DNA from: Echinarachnius parma
Lineage: Eukaryota > Echinodermata > Echinoidea > Clypeasteroida > Echinarachniidae
Assembly: GCA_037951105.1 (NCBI GenBank)
Contig: JBAMJV010008058.1
Location: forward strand, 62,001 to 126,000
Direction of reading: 5' to 3'
DNA: 64,000 nt
The notes beneath the pieces were generated by a model, which was given only the letters and a program-made list of their open reading frames with translations, did not search any database and had not been told where the DNA came from. A program made the translations under genes and the position numbers. Positions 8,131 through 18,300 of the stretch are shown piece by piece. Every line of letters begins with the position of its first letter. Position 1 is the first letter of the stretch.

Positions 8131-8865
8131 TTATACCATTGTAGCTGCCATAGGGGCAAGTTGACCTACACTTTTCTTGACCTCCTTCTTCTTACGTTTA
8201 GGAAGTTCATCTGATTTACGTTTCGGCGACTTATGAAAATTAGCAGGATCAACTTCCAATGTAAAAGCTTCTTTTACAATATCTCGCTCTGATGTAGAGT
8301 CAGGCACATCAACTTTTGCAGAATTATGTTCAATCAGAGCATTGACATTAGCTTCAACAGTATTGGAATCCCATTCCCCCTTATCACAATCAGTATGAAT
8401 AGCATTATCTACACATTTCACATTTTCTTCCAACTTTTTCAAAAGATCATCAACTTCTTTTGTAAATGGACTATGTACACGGCGAATCATTTCTAGAGTT
8501 TTCTTTTGAAATTCATACTGAACCTTCAAATCACCAATGTAATCAGAAATACCTACTACAGTTTCATCGTTCAAAGCACCCAATTCACTCAAACGTTGCA
8601 GAAGTTTAGAACAATCCTTTAAATCATTAGCCATCCTACGATATCTTCTACACATCTGTTTGTAATTTCCAAGTTTGGGCTTGATATCCTCTGTAATAGC
8701 TTGAATTTGGGAGATCTCCATACCTTGTGTATACAATTCTCTCAAATTAACTGGCCTCCACACACCCGTATTAGGATCACAAACTTGTCTCTTGTTAGCA
8801 GCCTCCATTGTTAATAATGATAAATGATAAATGGAGTTGGAAGCGCAACCTTTTATACTTTTCAT
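8131..8865 (-). CDS. hypothetical coiled-coil-type viral protein (225-244 aa)
   Basis: ATG 8808 (MEAANKRQVC...) gives 225 aa and is the likelier start, since the preceding 19 codons look like leader sequence; 8865 is the longest form. The middle (about residues 50-160) is charged and heptad-like, suggesting a long helix or coiled coil. The C-terminus has three Lys/Arg clusters (PKRKSDELPKRKKKEVKK), a likely nuclear localisation or DNA-contact region. It contains several Cys. I do not recognise a family. It lies 10 bases from the 176-aa gene. Confidence 0.55.
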   Translation of the reverse strand: MKSIKGCASNSIYHLSLLTMEAANKRQVCDPNTGVWRPVNLRELYTQGMEISQIQAITEDIKPKLGNYKQMCRRYRRMANDLKDCSKLLQRLSELGALNDETVVGISDYIGDLKVQYEFQKKTLEMIRRVHSPFTKEVDDLLKKLEENVKCVDNAIHTDCDKGEWDSNTVEANVNALIEHNSAKVDVPDSTSERDIVKEAFTLEVDPANFHKSPKRKSDELPKRKKKEVKKSVGQLAPMAATMV

Positions 8866-8875
8866 GACCGAATCA

Positions 8876-9406
8876 CTACTCTACATCACTAGGGGAACTA
8901 CTTTCTTCTTCTGATGAAGAAGATTCAGGATAGAAAATATCATGATGAAGCATTGCTGCTTTTACAAATCGTTTTCTATAAACCTCATCTTCTTCAGCCC
9001 ATGGATGAAAGTACGCAATAACATCGTCTGCAAACCCTGCATATGCCAAAATTACTGTTATAAGAGAATTAACTCTTTGTAAGATTGTTTGCTGCATTTC
9101 TTTATCATGTACATACCAGTATCTTCCATCAAACCTCTCCATATTTACATCACAATAACACCATTTCACTAGAGAAGTGAGTTCGCGGGAGGCCGAGAGG
9201 CGTGGGGTACAACGGTCTACAGGGTAATTAAATTCCTTAATCATTGTTTCAATGATTCTATATACAGGAAGTTCATCAAGCACGTATGTGTATAAATACT
9301 GCCAATCTTCCATACCAGGGCTAGAACCAATCATCAAAGTGTACACCATATCATTTTCACATTTTGTTGGAAAAACGGCTCTTAGTAAATTTAGGAACCA
9401 GTGCAT
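8876..9406 (-). CDS. hypothetical viral protein with acidic Ser tail (176 aa)
   Basis: This is the first gene of the leftward block at the right end of the element. The body (residues 1-155) is compact and rich in Tyr/Trp with several Cys, including C-Y-C-D. The last 16 residues are a Ser/Glu/Asp tail typical of casein-kinase-II substrates. A second in-frame ATG at 9349 is possible. I do not recognise a family. Its promoter would lie in 9407-9600, where no clear motif stands out. Confidence 0.5.
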   Translation of the reverse strand: MHWFLNLLRAVFPTKCENDMVYTLMIGSSPGMEDWQYLYTYVLDELPVYRIIETMIKEFNYPVDRCTPRLSASRELTSLVKWCYCDVNMERFDGRYWYVHDKEMQQTILQRVNSLITVILAYAGFADDVIAYFHPWAEEDEVYRKRFVKAAMLHHDIFYPESSSSEEESSSPSDVE

Positions 9407-9732
9407 TATAACACTGATTGCCCATTGAAGTAATATTCATTCGGATGGGCATATCTCAGCCAATACGTAACCTATTCCTTTGATTTTCGGTATTTGGAAA
9501 TTATTTGTTATGCTCTTTCTGAAAATGAAGTCCAAATTTGAAAATTCTAAAAAAGTGTTTTTATGACGTCATGGCTTCTGTACTCTACAGTTCTAAGTAA
9601 GTTTTGTGGTTACTTTCAATACAAATCTATATTTTGTAGTTAGTACATGTACATTGTACGTGGTCATAAATGTAATACATTTTTCTAGGAGAGTGGCAAT
9701 ATTTGTAAGCCGAGAGATAAATTTAATCATAT
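9407..9732. other. right edge zone of the viral element, no gene
   Basis: No convincing reading frame is present. A TGACGTCA octamer occurs near 9566. The element's end should lie here, but I see no repeat that I can pair with anything else in the window, since the opposite end is outside it. Confidence 0.4.
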
Positions 9733-9942
9733 ATATGATGACACACGCGGTACCCCGGGGTACCGCGTTGTGTAGCGCCATCTTGCGTCTAACCGTACCG
9801 CAGCTATTGCGTTGTGCATGCAGTGCAGCGCGCGATTGTATGCACGCTATACCCACAGTACAGCCCTAAAAATTAAATAAATAATTAAACAAAATGGCGG
9901 ATTTTCGTCTGGTACCCCGGGGTACCGTTTATGTCATCATAT
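9733..9942. mobile_element. foldback MITE, 210 bp, with 16-bp palindrome in each end
   Basis: Bases 9733-9764 and 9911-9942 are inverted repeats matching at 29 of 32 positions (outer part atatgatgaca). Each contains the perfect palindrome GGTACCCCGGGGTACC. The interior is GC-rich at left and AT-rich at right and has no gene. Overlapping short frames on both strands here are by-products of the inverted symmetry. Confidence 0.75.
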
Positions 9943-9955
9943 GTGCAAAGAATAT

Positions 9956-10138
9956 ACAGTGGAGCCTCATTATAATGAGGTCCTTGGGACCATGAAAATT
10001 ACCTTATTATGTCAGGTTTCTCATTATACCAGGGTGAAAAAAGGAAAGCAATATAAAGTGCTGGGACCAGCAAAATGACCTCGTTATACGAGGGTTTTGT
10101 TATATCCGACCTTTTTATAACGAGGTTCCACAGTGTAT
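9956..10138. mobile_element. short TIR element of the 'CAGTGGA-CCTC-TTATAA' type
   Basis: The left end (CAGTGGAGCCTCATTATAA from 9957) pairs with the right end (TTATAACGAGGTTCCAC at about 10116-10131), with TA on both flanks. The ends and size fit non-autonomous pogo/Tc1-like MITEs. A decayed relative lies at 14156-14336. Confidence 0.6.
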
Positions 10139-10430
10139 ACCTTTAGCTTAGGAAGATTGACTGTTATCTCTTTATGAATGTGGATTAGTCTGTGTATGAT
10201 GCCCTTTTTTATACTTTCATGTTTTATGTATTTTCTACAGAAATATTTATATATATAATGGAAAGATTGATTTTCTATTTTTAGACATACATGACAGTAG
10301 CATACATTGTACATCGAGATACTTTTAATAAATGTATGTAAAATGTTTATCAAATTAAAACAATTACAATTAACGCATTGATGTAGTGGAACAAATGCAT
10401 GGAAGAATGAGTGAATGAATGCATTGAATA

Positions 10431-10590
10431 ATGAATGAGTGAATGGAGGGATGGATGGATGGATGGATGGATGGATGGATGGATGAATGGATGAATGGAT
10501 GAATGACGGATGGATGGATGAATGGATGAATGACTGATTAAATGAATGTATAACGAATGAGTAAACTGTATAGTGAATGAATGAATGTTC
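10431..10590. repeat. (ATGG)n / (ATGA)n tetranucleotide microsatellite
   Basis: Perfect GGAT repeats cover about 10448-10494, with degenerate GAAT/GGAT units on both sides. The flanks 10139-10430 and 10591-10899 are AT-rich and I see no gene or clear element in them. Confidence 0.9.
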
Positions 10591-10899
10591 ACAATTTAAT
10601 TGTGTAAAGTATACTTTGCAAAAGCATGTTATCCAATTAAGCTTAGATTACTCTACTTGCATAAACAAAAGAACAATACAAGAAAACAGTAATTTAATTG
10701 ATCTGTCATTATAATTTCTTTATTCCTATTTCAATGTACAAGCATGTTTGTATTTCCTTTCAGAGTTTCAAAAGAAACTACATAATCTGTGACAATTTTT
10801 AAATTTGCTTTCTTATATTTGCTTTTCAATATGGCACTTGATATGTCTTATATAAAAGATGATGTAATTTAGCAAGCTTGTTGAATAGAATGTGCCTTA

Positions 10900-11164
10900 C
10901 ATACTTGCCAACATTTGAATTTTGGAAAGAGGGACAAAATTGGCCGAGGGTCCAAAGTCGCAGCATAATTGCACAAGTGTGCGGGAAGTGCACATTGCAA
11001 GCACAAAGTCCATTGCGATAGGGGTCCAGGCCTTGACGTTTTTGAGTATTAAATGCATTTTTTTTTTTTTTTTAACTTAAAAATCGGGACGTCCCGATTT
11101 TACACTTCTAAAACATTAAAAAAACGGGACAATTCCGATAAAAACGGGACAGTTGGCAAGTATG
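10900..11164. mobile_element. MITE with CATACTTGCCAA ends
   Basis: The ends CATACTTGCCAA and TTGGCAAGTATG are perfect inverses. Inside lie AAAATCGGGACGTCCCGATTTT-type palindromic sequence near 11080-11101 and repeats of 'gggac'. No coding capacity. Confidence 0.75.
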
Positions 11165-11612
11165 CGCTTACTGTGCTTTGTAAACATCGAGATCCCGATA
11201 TCCGTGCGCCAGAAAGCTGAAACTGAAAGCCCCTCTGTTATCTACAGCACACATTCACCGGACTCTCAACTAAGCATGAAGATTTTTTATTATTTTCTCT
11301 TTTCGTCCGACGTGGGCTATAGACAAAACCAAAAATTTAGTTTCAGCTTTCTGGTGCATGGATAAAGGGATCTCTATAGACCAATTCAATTTCAAGTCCA
11401 TAGGACCATAACTGGGGGGCATCCATGAGTACTACAAAAGATAATCTAAACAGGTTTTAACCGTTATGCAACATGTCAGGTGTATTATTGTCTCCTAAAT
11501 ATCAGTGTGGTTCTAAGAGACCTGTGCTCAGCATGCTAGACATGCTTGAAGCCCCCCAGTTATGGCAGACGTAGACTTGAAACCGGATTGGTCTATACAA
11601 AGCACAGTACGC
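11165..11612. mobile_element. compound foldback: two hairpins inside one outer inverted repeat
   Basis: The outer arms (gcttactgtgctttgta and its inverse ending at about 11612) enclose two consecutive hairpins. The first pairs about 11189-11225 with 11339-11376; the second pairs about 11375-11420 with 11549-11595. The element directly abuts the MITE at its left. Confidence 0.65.
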
Positions 11613-11694
11613 GTCTTAGACAAGGTAAACCGCAGCGCATTCTATCAACAGGCTCCTTAATTGTACCTAAAATATACACTATACAAACAAACTA

Positions 11695-12011
11695 CAGTCA
11701 AACCTGTGTATAGTGACCACCGAAGGGAAGAAATGTGGCCACTGTAGACAGGTGACCTCTATAGACAGGTTCCATTTCTTCTCTGGGATCATGTTTAGGG
11801 GCCATCTACAAAGTATGTACGCACAAGAGGGGGGGATGGGGGGTTCACGCTGATGCGTACGCTGCATTCAACCACATGCAAAACAAAGTGCAAAAAGTGC
11901 ATCCATGGGGGGAGGGGGGTCAATTTCGGACAAAAAATTGCATACATACTTTGTAGATGGCCCCTTAGTGGCCACTATAGGCAGGTAGGCTGCTTAAGAC
12001 AGGTTTGACTG
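11695..12011. mobile_element. MITE with CAGTCAAACCTGT ends carrying a nested MITE
   Basis: The left end CAGTCAAACCTGTGTATAG and the right end ACAGGTTTGACTG are inverses. At 11798-11964 a second inverted repeat (ggggccatctacaaagtatg and its inverse) sits inside, so one element inserted into another. No gene. Confidence 0.75.
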
Positions 12012-12018
12012 AATATGC

Positions 12019-12127
12019 AAAAAAACAGCAATTGCTTGGTTATGTTTTTGTTTGGGTGTTTCTCACAATTTGTTTTCAATAGCAACGCAAATTGAAATTC
12101 ATCACTAAGCAATTGCTGTTTTTTTTC
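12019..12127. mobile_element. 109-bp foldback with AAACAGCAATTGCTT ends
   Basis: The two ends are near-perfect inverses (aaaaacagcaattgctt and aagcaattgctgttttt) around a 70-base interior. The following stretch to 12362 holds no gene. Confidence 0.6.
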
Positions 12128-12362
12128 CTTCTTTACATTAATTGATACAAAGTTATACTATATACATTAAATAATTTGTATTTATCATTCACATGATATA
12201 TTCAGCCACAGAATGCATGTCACACTTTCATAAGGAACCAAAAACCTTTAAAGATATTTGGTCTATCTTGCTCTAGAAACCCTTAAAGGGATCTAGTAAC
12301 TTTGTTGACACGTGCACAATTGAAAAAAATGGTTGATCAATTGTGTATTGTGATCTGTTATA

Positions 12363-13100
12363 AAACGGCTCCAGTAAATTCAGTAACGTGATTGGCTAAT
12401 ACCGATCACGTGGGCATTGATTACTTTTCACCAACTGCACCACCGTGCCGATACCGCGTAACCACCGTGCCGATACCGCGCAACCATCGTGCCGAAGGTG
12501 TGCAACCCGTGACGTCACAATGCTTGTTTACATAGAATTCTACGCAGACAAATTGCGAAAGTGAAGAAAAAAAGATGTAAAATGCTTTGTTTTGTAAATT
12601 ATCTGTTCTTTAGTATATAAATCGTAGCAGTTTCGTAAATTATATGGTATGTGGTTTGATATTGGTAAGTTTTGGAATGCAAATGCATACAATTCTTTGC
12701 TAATTCTCACTTTTATGGGAAAATATTCGGCAATTCCCATCAACTGAATTTGATCTGCAGAGTCAAATTCAGTGAAGCGAGTGCAGTAAGTGTTGATGAT
12801 TTTTGTAAATTCCTAATAAATTCACACTCTAGAGAGTAGATCTAGTCTGGGTTACTAATTTTGGCAAGTCTGTTTTCAATAATCCAGCAAAATAAAACAA
12901 TCCGTGGTTGAGCTCGATTTATAAAACAAATAATACTACGGCCTTTGTATCGTGCGTCATGTAAATTCATCGCACTCTCGGGCTATGTTAGCTGTGCATT
13001 GTGCACTCGGCATACGCCTCGTGCACAACGCACAGCTAACAATAGCCCTCGCGTGCAATGCATTTACACAATGCACTCAAGACCGTGTATTATTTGTATA
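12363..13100. repeat. dispersed repeat family, copy A
   Basis: This segment matches 58846-59545 through several blocks in the same order: a 'cagtaaattcagtaacgtgattgg'-like start, 'gtgacgtcacaatgcttgtttacata', 'ttttgtaaattatctgtt', 'ggtttgatatt' and 'ggttgagctcg', ending in GC-rich palindromic sequence with 'gtgca' and 'gcactc' motifs. It is a transposable element or ancient duplication of unknown class. Confidence 0.7.
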
Positions 13101-13119
13101 TTATTCAGTTCTTGAAATT

Positions 13120-13692
13120 TTGCCAGCCATTTTCGCATACATATTGAGTCCTGTGACCTTGACCTTTGACCTCATGACCCCCAAATCTAATCAGATCAGT
13201 GGCACCCCGATATGTACACTCATACCAAGTTTGAAATTGATCCGTCAACCGGTTCTTGAGATATCGCAAGAACGAGGCATTTTTGCGCATACATCAAGTC
13301 CTGTGACCTTGACCTTTGACCTCATGAACCCCAAAATCTAATCAGATCATTGCCACCCCAATATCTACACTAATACCAAGTTTGAATTTGATCCGTCAAC
13401 CTGTTCTTGAGATATCGCGAGAACAAGGCATTTTTGCATATATATTGAGTCCTGTGACCTTGACCTTTGACCTCATGACCCCTAAAATCTAATCAGATCA
13501 TTGTCACCCCAACATGTACACTCATACTAAGTTTGAAATTGATCCGTCAACCGGTTCTTGAGATATCGCGAGAACGAAAACGGGACGGACGGACGGACGT
13601 ACGTACGGACGGACGGACGGACGGACGGACAACCCGAAAACATAATGCCTCCGGCCACTTCGTTGGCGGAGGCATAATTGGCGGAGGCATAA
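13120..13692 (+). mobile_element. pearl/HINE-like element A: tandem core, GGAC microsatellite, terminal hairpin
   Basis: Three copies of a ~152-base core begin near 13132, 13285 and 13434. A (GGAC)n tract follows at about 13582-13630, then a hairpin ending in 'gcctccggccacttcgttggcggaggc'-like arms at about 13640-13680. Tandem core plus ACGG-type microsatellite is the layout of the non-autonomous pearl elements described from bivalves and of helentron-associated elements. Each core contains TGACCTTGACCTTTGACC. Confidence 0.7.
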
Positions 13693-15054
13693 AAAGACTG
13701 TGGTAGTCCTGGAAAGGACTGTTGGTTTTCTTTCTTGAGCTTGTAGTTTGAATAAGAGCTACAGCGCTGGTATAGTTATTGAAAGGAGAGGGTGGGTGGT
13801 AGGAGGGGCTCGACGTTTCGAACAGGTTGAAGCTTTTCAGACGGCAGTATCCCTGTCATTACCATGTGAATCAAGTCCTTCTTGGAGGAGATAAAGACCG
13901 TGGTTCTCGTGTGAATCTTCAGCGGCCTTCATATCCTGTCTTTTAGCTTTTGGAGTAGATTAAGACCATCGGTTCTCGTGTGAGTTTTCAGTTGCCCTCA
14001 TATCCTGTCAATTGCTGTGGAAATTAGAGACGAGAACAAACACACATGAATTATCTAAAAAATGTGTTTAGCTCTGCAGATAACCAAAACAGCATTTCTG
14101 TTCATTCAGTGCACCCTTTCATAAAATGTTATTAAATTGTTGTATAAATGTCCAATTAAACTTCATTATAACAAGCACCTTGGGTACATTAAATTTAGCT
14201 ATTTATATCCTATCGGGCCTCTTTGATGTATCAAGGCTTTAAAACAATAAAATACATAGAACCTGGACCTGTGAAATTACCTCACTTTATCAGGTACCCC
14301 ACTAGTACAGAGCTCGTTATAAAGAGGTTCCACTGTTAATGTAGGTCAACAGCCAATCAGCATGCAGGATTGGGAATGTTGCCATGGTATTTACAATTAT
14401 AGTTGGACACTTACATCAATTGCAAAAGTTTTAAGAACTAAATCCCAGTTTTTAGAGAGATAAGTGTTGTAGTGGAATGCTGATTTGTGAAACCAGTAAC
14501 CATCGTAGGTAAACCCATGTTACCTTTCGGATAAACGTTTACACTTCCGTCTGGAATTTGTCCCTTTCAAATGATGCAAACTTGTGTCCAGGCGCGTTTC
14601 ACAAATTTATAGTAGAAATCTGGCCCCCAAAACATATTTTTATCCATAAAATCTAAGTGATATTGAAACAAAATTGACACAAGGAAACCTCATCATAACT
14701 CGGTCATAACTGATGAATATTCTTGGCATATCTTTATTCACGGCAACGATGAGTAACCGAAAACCGTGAAATTGAACACGGTAATGCTCCGAATGTCCTT
14801 TACCATTCACTACAGCACTACTAGAGATACAATGTTCAATGCCAATATGGAACTGCCCAGAAAAATTATACCAGGGGGGTGTTTCACAAAGATCTTGAAC
14901 TTAAAGTGAGACCTAACTATACATATGACTGAATGATTTTGCATGCATGAAAAAGGAAACATTCCCAGAATGGATTAGAACCAATTAATGTCAAAGAAAT
15001 GCAAACATAAGCAAAATATATTCATAATTAGCAAAAACACAACATTTACAGCAT
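13693..15054. other. non-coding stretch with a decayed MITE
   Basis: I see no gene. A decayed 'cattataa...ttataaagaggttccact' element lies at 14156-14336, related to the one at 9956-10138. Near 13840-14010 two similar ~100-base segments ('accgtggttctcgtgtgaatcttcag' type) are repeated in tandem. Confidence 0.5.
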
Positions 15055-15300
15055 GCAAGCAGTGGCGTAGCACCAGGGGAGGGGGGAGGGGGGGGGGGGG
15101 GGGCACGTGCCCCAATAATTTTAAATAAAACAATACAAATATTGGGGCAAAATCTGTGAAAAATAGAGAAATACGACTAGTGTGGTTCCCCCCCTCCCCC
15201 CTCCCAAACAAACAAAAAAATAAATAAATAAAATAAATAAATAAATAAAATAATTTGTTTTATTAGTTTGACCACGCTACGCCAATGCATGCAGGTTACA
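15055..15300. mobile_element. short element with GTGGCGTAGC ends and a poly-G tract
   Basis: 'agtggcgtagcacc' near 15060 pairs with 'accacgctacgcca' near 15271-15285. The interior holds a G-rich run at 15075-15103, a C-rich tract and (AAAT)n. No gene. Confidence 0.5.
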
Positions 15301-15309
15301 AATTAGAAC

Positions 15310-18300
15310 ATACATGTAGTTCTGACAACGGTCACACCCAACAGGAGAGGATTAGAATGAAGACAGAACCTACATTGTAACAAACAATAGCACACGGTCA
15401 CACCCAACAGTGAATGGATAGGAGAGGATTAGAATGACAGAACCTACATTGTAACAAACAATATAGCACACGGTCACACCCAACAGGAGAGGATTAGAAT
15501 GAAGACAGAACCTACATTGTAACAAACAATAGCACACGGTCACACCCAACAGTGAATGGATAGGAGAGGATTAGAATGATGACAGAACCTACATTGTAAC
15601 AAACAATAGCACACGGTCACACCCAACAGGAGAGGATTAGGATGATGACAGAACCTACATTGTAACAAACAATAGCACACGGTCACACCCAACAGGAGAG
15701 GATTAGAATGATGACAGAACCTACATTGTAACAAACAATAGCACACGGTCACACCCAACAGGAGAGGATTAGGATGATGACAGAACCTACATTGTAACAA
15801 ACAATAGCACACGGTCACACCCAACAGGAGAGGATTAGAATGACAGAACCTACATTGTAACAAACAATAGCACGGTCACACCCAACAGGAGAGGATTAGA
15901 ATGACAGAACCTTCATTGTAACAAACAATAGCACACGGTCACACCCAACAGGAGAGGATTAGAATGATGACAGAACCTACATTGTAACAAACAATAGCAC
16001 ACGGTCACACCCAACAGGAGAGGATTAGGATGATGACAGAACCTACATTGTAACAAACAATAGCACACGGTCACACCCAACAGGAGAGGATTAGAATGAT
16101 GACAGAACCTACATTGTAACAAACAATAGCACACGGTCACACCTAACGGTGAATGGATAGGAGAGGATGAGAATGATGACAGAACCTACATTGTAACAAA
16201 CAATAGCACACGGTCACACCCAACAGGAGAGGATTAGAATGAATATTTGTTTTATTAGTTTGACCACGCTACGCCAATGCATGCAGGTTACAAATTAGAA
16301 CATACATGTAGTTCTGACAACGGTCACACCCAACAGGAGAGGATTAGAATGAAGACAGAACCTACATTGTAACAAACAATAGCACACGGTCACACCCAAC
16401 AGTGAATGGATAGGAGAGGATTAGAATGACAGAACCTACATTGTAACAAACAATATAGCACACGGTCACACCCAACAGGAGAGGATTAGAATGAAGACAG
16501 AACCTACATTGTAACAAACAATAGCACACGGTCACACCCAACAGTGAATGGATAGGAGAGGATTAGAATGATGACAGAACCTACATTGTAACAAACAATA
16601 GCACACGGTCACACCCAACAGGAGAGGATTAGGATGATGACAGAACCTACATTGTAACAAACAATAGCACACGGTCACACCCAACAGGAGAGGATTAGAA
16701 TGATGACAGAACCTACATTGTAACAAACAATAGCACACGGTCACACCCAACAGGAGAGGATTAGGATGATGACAGAACCTACATTGTAACAAACAATAGC
16801 ACACGGTCACACCCAACAGGAGAGGATTAGAATGACAGAACCTACATTGTAACAAACAATAGCACACGGTCACACCCAACAGGAGAGGATTAGAATGATG
16901 ACAGAACCTACATTGTAACAAACAATAGCACACGGTCACACCCAACAGGAGAGGATTAGAATGACAGAACCTTCATTGTAACAAACAATAGCACACGGTC
17001 ACACCCAACAGGAGAGGATTAGAATGATGACAGAACCTACATTGTAACAAACAATAGCACACGGTCACACCCAACAGGAGAGGATTAGGATGATGACAGA
17101 ACCTACATTGTAACAAACAATAGCACACGGTCACACCCAACAGGAGAGGATTAGAATGATGACAGAACCTACATTGTAACAAACAATAGCACACGGTCAC
17201 ACCTAACGGTGAATGGATAGGAGAGGATGAGAATGATGACAGAACCTACATTGTAACAAACAATAGCACACGGTCACACCCAACAGGAGAGGATTAGGAT
17301 GATGACAGAACCTACATTGTAACAAACAATAGCACACGGTCACACCCAACAGGAGAGGATTAGAATGATGACAGAACCTACATTGTAACAAACAATAGCA
17401 CACGGTCACACCCAACAGGAGAGGATTAGAATGATGACAGAACCTACATTGTAACAAACAATAGCACACGGTCACACCCAACAGGAGAGGATTAGAATGA
17501 CAGAACCTACATTGTAACAAACAATAGCACACGGTCACACCCAACAGTGAATGGATAGGAGAGGATTAGAATGACAGAACCTACATTGTAACAAACAATA
17601 GCACAAGGTCACACCCAACAGGAGAGGATTAGAATGATGACAGAACCTACATTGTAACAAACAATAGCACACGGTCACACCCAACAGGAGAGGATTAGGA
17701 TGATGACAGAACCTACATTGTAACAAACAATAGCACACGGTCACACCCAACAGTGAATGGATAGGAGAGGATTAGAATGATGACAGAACCTACATTGTAA
17801 CAAACAATAGCACACGGTCACACCCAACAGGAGAGGATTAGGATGATGACAGAACCTACATTGTAACAAACAATAGCACAAGGTCACACCCAACAGGAGA
17901 GGATTAGAATGATGACAGAACCTACATTGTAACAAACAATAGCACACGGTCACACCCAACAGGAGAGGATGAGAATGATGACAGAACCTACATTGTAACA
18001 AACAATAGCACACGGTCACACCCAACAGGAGAGGATTAGAATGAGGACAGAACCTACATTGTAACAAACAATAGCACACGGTCACACCCAACAGGAGAGG
18101 ATTAGAATGATGACAGAACCTACATTGTAACAAACAATAGCACACGGTCACACCCAACAGGAGAGGATTAGAATGAGGACAGAACCTACATTGTAACAAA
18201 CAATAGCACACGGTCACACCCAACAGGAGAGGATTAGAATGATGACAGAACCTACATTGTAACAAACAATAGCACACGGTCACACCCAACAGGAGAGGAT

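Larger units (their letters stand above)
1..9406 (-). mobile_element. Polinton/adintovirus-like dsDNA viral element (partial, continues left)
   Basis: Twelve reading frames lie on one strand with gaps of 0-50 bases or short overlaps, which is virus-like packing and unlike the rest of the window. A packaging-type P-loop ATPase, two paralogous proteins of a type I associate with virus-like elements in animal genomes, and several basic virion-like proteins point to the Polinton/adintovirus group. The frames are undamaged, so the insertion is young or under selection. Type-B polymerase, retroviral-like integrase and adenain-type protease, expected for the group, are not in the window and would lie to the left. 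I could not define a terminal inverted repeat or target duplication; the right edge is somewhere between 9406 and about 9730. The group assignment rests on remembered family patterns, not a search. Confidence 0.65.

Noticed and set aside
9407-9732. Terminal inverted repeat of the viral element
   Set aside because: The other end is outside the window, so any candidate here cannot be paired.
9593-9869. Overlapping 87-aa frames on both strands
   Set aside because: They are caused by the inverted symmetry of a foldback MITE.
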